Assembly (NCBI GenBank): GCA_005789055.1
Contig: SYAA01000434.1
Coordinates: forward strand, 1-7,508
Direction of reading: 5' to 3'
DNA length: 7,508 nucleotides
Source: Actinomycetota bacterium
GTDB taxonomy: Bacteria; Actinomycetota; Actinomycetes; Mycobacteriales; Mycobacteriaceae
Shown: positions 5,691 through 7,508 of the stretch, one piece after another
Layout: the number at the start of each line of letters is the position of its first letter
Position numbering within the stretch: position 1 is the stretch's first letter
Made by a program: the position numbers and the translations under genes
The notes under the pieces: generated by a model
What the model saw: only the letters and a program-made list of their open reading frames with translations
Database searches by the model: none
Told to the model about the DNA's origin: nothing

Positions 5691-6770
5691 CTAGACGTTG
5701 AACCGGAACTCCACTACGTCACCGTCGTTCATCACGTAGTCCTTGCCCTCGATCCTGACCTTGCCGGCCGCCTTGGCCGCCGCCATCGATCCGGCCGCGG
5801 TCAAATCCTCGAAGGACACCACTTCGGCTTTGATAAAACCCTTTTCGAACTCGGTGTGGATCACCCCGGCCGCCTTCGGTGCGGTGTCGCCCTGATGGAT
5901 CACCCAGGCCCTGGCCTCCTTGGGCCCGGCGGTCAGATAGGTCTGCAGCTTCAGGGTGTGAAAACCGGCGCGCGCCAACGAATCCAGGCCGCGCTCATGC
6001 TGTCCGATCGACTCCAGAAGTTCCGCGGCCGACTCGTCATCGAGTTCCTGCAATTCGGACTCGATCTTGGCATCGAGGAACACCGCATCGGCCGGGGCGA
6101 CAAGTGCCCGCAGATCGGCGATCTTGGCCTCGTCGCCCAACACCGACTCGTCGGCGTTAAACACATACAGGAACGGCTTGGTCGTCAACAGGTTCAGCTC
6201 ACGCAACAGCGTCGAGTCGACCTTGGAGCCCGCGGCGAACAGGGTCGTGCCATCGTCGAGGCAAGCCTGTGCAGCCACCGCCGCCTCGTGAACCGCCTTA
6301 CGGTCCTTGTTGTTGCGCGCCTCTTTCTCCAGTCGCGGGACCGCGCGCTCAAGGGTTTGCATGTCGGCGAGGATCAGTTCGGTCTCGATGACCTCGATAT
6401 CGGACCGGGGGTCGACCTGGCCGTCGACGTGCACGACGTCGTCGTCATCGAAAACGCGGACCACCTGACAGATCGCGTCGCACTCGCGGATGTTGGCCAG
6501 GAACTTGTTGCCCAGGCCGGCGCCCTCTGAGGCGCCCTTGACGATGCCCGCAATGTCGACGAAGGTCACCGGCGCGGCCACGATGCGTTCGGATCCGAAC
6601 ATCTCGGCCAGCCTGGCCAGCCTGGCGTCGGGCAGTGGGACCACACCCTCGTTGGGCTCGATGGTGGCGAAGGGGTAGTTGGCCGCCAGCACATTGTTGC
6701 GGGTCAGTGCATTGAACAAGGTCGATTTTCCGACGTTGGGCAGACCGACGATTCCCAGGCTCAAGCTCAC
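5691..6770 (-). CDS. ychF: Redox-regulated ATPase YchF (OLA1 family)
   Basis: Full-length protein of 359 residues; the family is about 360. YchF/OLA1 is an Obg-related P-loop NTPase that prefers ATP over GTP, binds ribosomes and is linked to translation and stress responses. The P-loop GLPNVGKS is at 9-16, the G2-side segment NYPFATIEPNEG at 31-42, the G3 motif DIAG at 72-75 is followed by the conserved GAGLGNKFL, and the NADE of 205-208 replaces the GTP-specific NKxD, as in ATP-preferring members. A hydrophobic residue follows DIAG instead of the catalytic Gln, typical of HAS-type NTPases. A central helical part spans about 120-190 and the C-terminal TGS domain runs from about 276 to 358. 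The start is GTG 6770, 2 residues before the first strand. No Shine-Dalgarno is present, but TAGACT lies 9 nt upstream, so the transcript may have little or no leader. It is convergent with the BpoB-like gene and divergent from the DUF6542 gene. Confidence 0.97.
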   Translation of the reverse strand: MSLSLGIVGLPNVGKSTLFNALTRNNVLAANYPFATIEPNEGVVPLPDARLARLAEMFGSERIVAAPVTFVDIAGIVKGASEGAGLGNKFLANIRECDAICQVVRVFDDDDVVHVDGQVDPRSDIEVIETELILADMQTLERAVPRLEKEARNNKDRKAVHEAAVAAQACLDDGTTLFAAGSKVDSTLLRELNLLTTKPFLYVFNADESVLGDEAKIADLRALVAPADAVFLDAKIESELQELDDESAAELLESIGQHERGLDSLARAGFHTLKLQTYLTAGPKEARAWVIHQGDTAPKAAGVIHTEFEKGFIKAEVVSFEDLTAAGSMAAAKAAGKVRIEGKDYVMNDGDVVEFRFNV

Positions 6771-6903
6771 AGGGTCAAGAGTCTAGGGGGATCGCCAAAT
6801 CAGCCCCCGGCCATCGGCGCGCCACAGGCCGGCCGCGGGGACCGTGGCGACACGGCAATCAGCACCGCGGGCCGTCTGCGGCGTCAGCCGGTACGGTCTA
6901 GTA
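6771..6903. promoter_or_regulatory. Divergent intergenic region between ychF and the DUF6542 gene
   Basis: About 133 bp that should carry both promoters. On the minus strand TAGACT (6785-6780) lies 9 nt before the ychF GTG. On the plus strand TACGGT (6892-6897) lies 6 nt before the DUF6542 GTG. A 5-bp hairpin with a GCGA tetraloop is at 6842-6855 (CCGTG/CACGG), flanked by two CCGCGG copies at 6833-6838 and 6865-6870. No function can be assigned to these structures. Confidence 0.4.
6892..6897 (+). promoter_or_regulatory. Candidate -10 element for a leaderless DUF6542 transcript
   Basis: TACGGT fits the mycobacterial TAnnnT consensus. The next 6 nt (CTAGTA) lead straight to GTG 6904, which is where transcription would be expected to start. 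No Shine-Dalgarno precedes this GTG, consistent with leaderless translation. Confidence 0.4.
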
Positions 6904-7508
6904 GTGCCAGCCCAGCGGACGGTCGCAGCAGATCTACGCTCCGCGTTCCCCCACCGTGCTGGCGTGCCTTGGTGGGGCGCGGTGGTAATCGCGGCGAGCG
7001 CGACGCTGGCGGGTCTGGCGATCGAAGCCGGCTTCGGTCGCGCGGAGCTCGGCATCGTGTTCGCGATGTGCTACGCGGCAGGCTGCATCGGCGCGGCCCT
7101 GGCCGTCCGCCAATCCAGCATATTCACGGCCGTAGTCCAACCGCCGCTCCTGCTGTTCGTCGCGGTACCGCTGGCCTACTTCCTATTCCACGGTTCGGAG
7201 TTCGGCGGACTCAAGGACATTCTGATCACCTGTGGTTATCCGTTGATCGAACGTTTCCCACTGATGCTGTTCACTTCGGTCGCGGTACTGCTGGTCGGGA
7301 TGACCCGCTGGTTCCTCGCGATGTCGCCGGCGTCGGCCGCGTCGGCGGTGTCGGCGAGTGATACCACCAGCGCGCGGCCCGCCCGCTTCGCCGGACTCTC
7401 GGCAACTCTGTCGTCGGCGTTCGCGCGATCCGGCACCGCAGCGCGCGACAACGGCGTTCGGCGGGACAGGCCGCGGCACGGCGCTGATCGCTCATCCAAC
7501 GCCGGCCG
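6904..7508 (+). CDS. DUF6542 family membrane protein, partial (C-terminus beyond the window)
   Basis: 201 residues are visible and the frame is open to the right edge. A short polar N-terminus (PAQRTVAADLRSAF) leads into GVPWWGAVV (20-28). Four hydrophobic segments follow, near 24-40, 50-68, 75-95 and 118-139. Conserved-looking loops are VQPPLLLFVAVPLAYFLFHG (78-97) and GGLKDILITCGYPLIERFPLM (101-121). After about residue 140 the sequence becomes Ala/Ser/Arg-rich and probably disordered (MSPASAASAVSASD and onward). The layout matches the mycobacterial Rv1111c-type protein found beside ychF, now classed as DUF6542; the function is unknown. GTG 6904 gives a sensible N-terminus and a fitting -10 at the leaderless distance. 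GTG 6844 is an in-frame alternative that would add 20 residues of poor coding character. It is divergent from ychF. Confidence 0.8.
   Translation, partial: MPAQRTVAADLRSAFPHRAGVPWWGAVVIAASATLAGLAIEAGFGRAELGIVFAMCYAAGCIGAALAVRQSSIFTAVVQPPLLLFVAVPLAYFLFHGSEFGGLKDILITCGYPLIERFPLMLFTSVAVLLVGMTRWFLAMSPASAASAVSASDTTSARPARFAGLSATLSSAFARSGTAARDNGVRRDRPRHGADRSSNAG

Noticed and set aside
5616..6530. Plus-strand frame of 304 codons antisense to ychF
   Set aside because: ychF is unmistakable on the minus strand with P-loop, DIAG, NADE and TGS domain. The antisense frame is Gly/Arg/His-rich noise.
6969..7361. Plus-strand frame of 130 codons overlapping the DUF6542 gene
   Set aside because: Arg/Gly-rich and in the wrong frame. 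The frame from 6904 gives membrane segments and family-like loops and stays open to the edge.
7183..7499. Minus-strand frames of 74-98 codons at the right edge
   Set aside because: They are complements of the Ala/Ser-rich tail and last membrane segments of the DUF6542 protein, with no domain or ribosome binding site.

Overview
This 7.5 kb window is high-GC actinobacterial DNA. The protein families point to Mycobacterium or a close relative: Mce-associated membrane proteins, a WS/DGAT-like acyltransferase, a DUF3556 membrane protein, a DUF6542 membrane protein next to ychF, and BpoB/EphC-like hydrolases. From memory, the BpoB-like/EphC-like/acyltransferase order resembles M. tuberculosis Rv1123c-Rv1124-Rv1125, and the ychF/DUF6542 pair resembles Rv1112/Rv1111c. 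I could not check this by alignment.

Layout. Positions 1-4599 hold a tight five-gene run on the minus strand. In transcription order these are two Mce-associated (Omam-like) membrane proteins (4599-4069 and 4069-3590), an EphC-like epoxide hydrolase (3580-2696), a WS/DGAT-like acyltransferase (2691-1417) and a DUF3556 polytopic membrane protein that runs off the left edge (1406-<1). Junctions are a 1-nt overlap or gaps of 4-10 nt, so this is almost certainly one operon. A divergent control region (about 4600-4735) holds a perfect 12-bp palindrome and a 9-bp direct repeat. The BpoB-like alpha/beta hydrolase (4736-5581, plus) reads away from it. A short convergent gap (5582-5690) with hairpins separates it from ychF (6770-5691, minus). 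A second divergent gap (6771-6903) separates ychF from a DUF6542 membrane protein (6904->7508, plus) that runs off the right edge.

How the genes may fit together. The five-gene operon combines two small membrane proteins of a class that supports Mce lipid transporters with two lipid-active enzymes and a multi-span membrane protein of unknown function. This suggests a lipid-handling module at the cell envelope, but the substrate cannot be read from the sequence. ychF and the DUF6542 gene look like conserved chromosomal backbone. No mobile elements, CRISPR arrays, tRNAs or rRNAs were seen.

The most unusual detail is the first gene of the operon. Its reading frame and a strong Shine-Dalgarno lead to an ATC codon where the start should be. 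The first conventional start in frame (GTG at 4521) lies 26 codons downstream, has no ribosome binding site and would remove the cytoplasmic leader.
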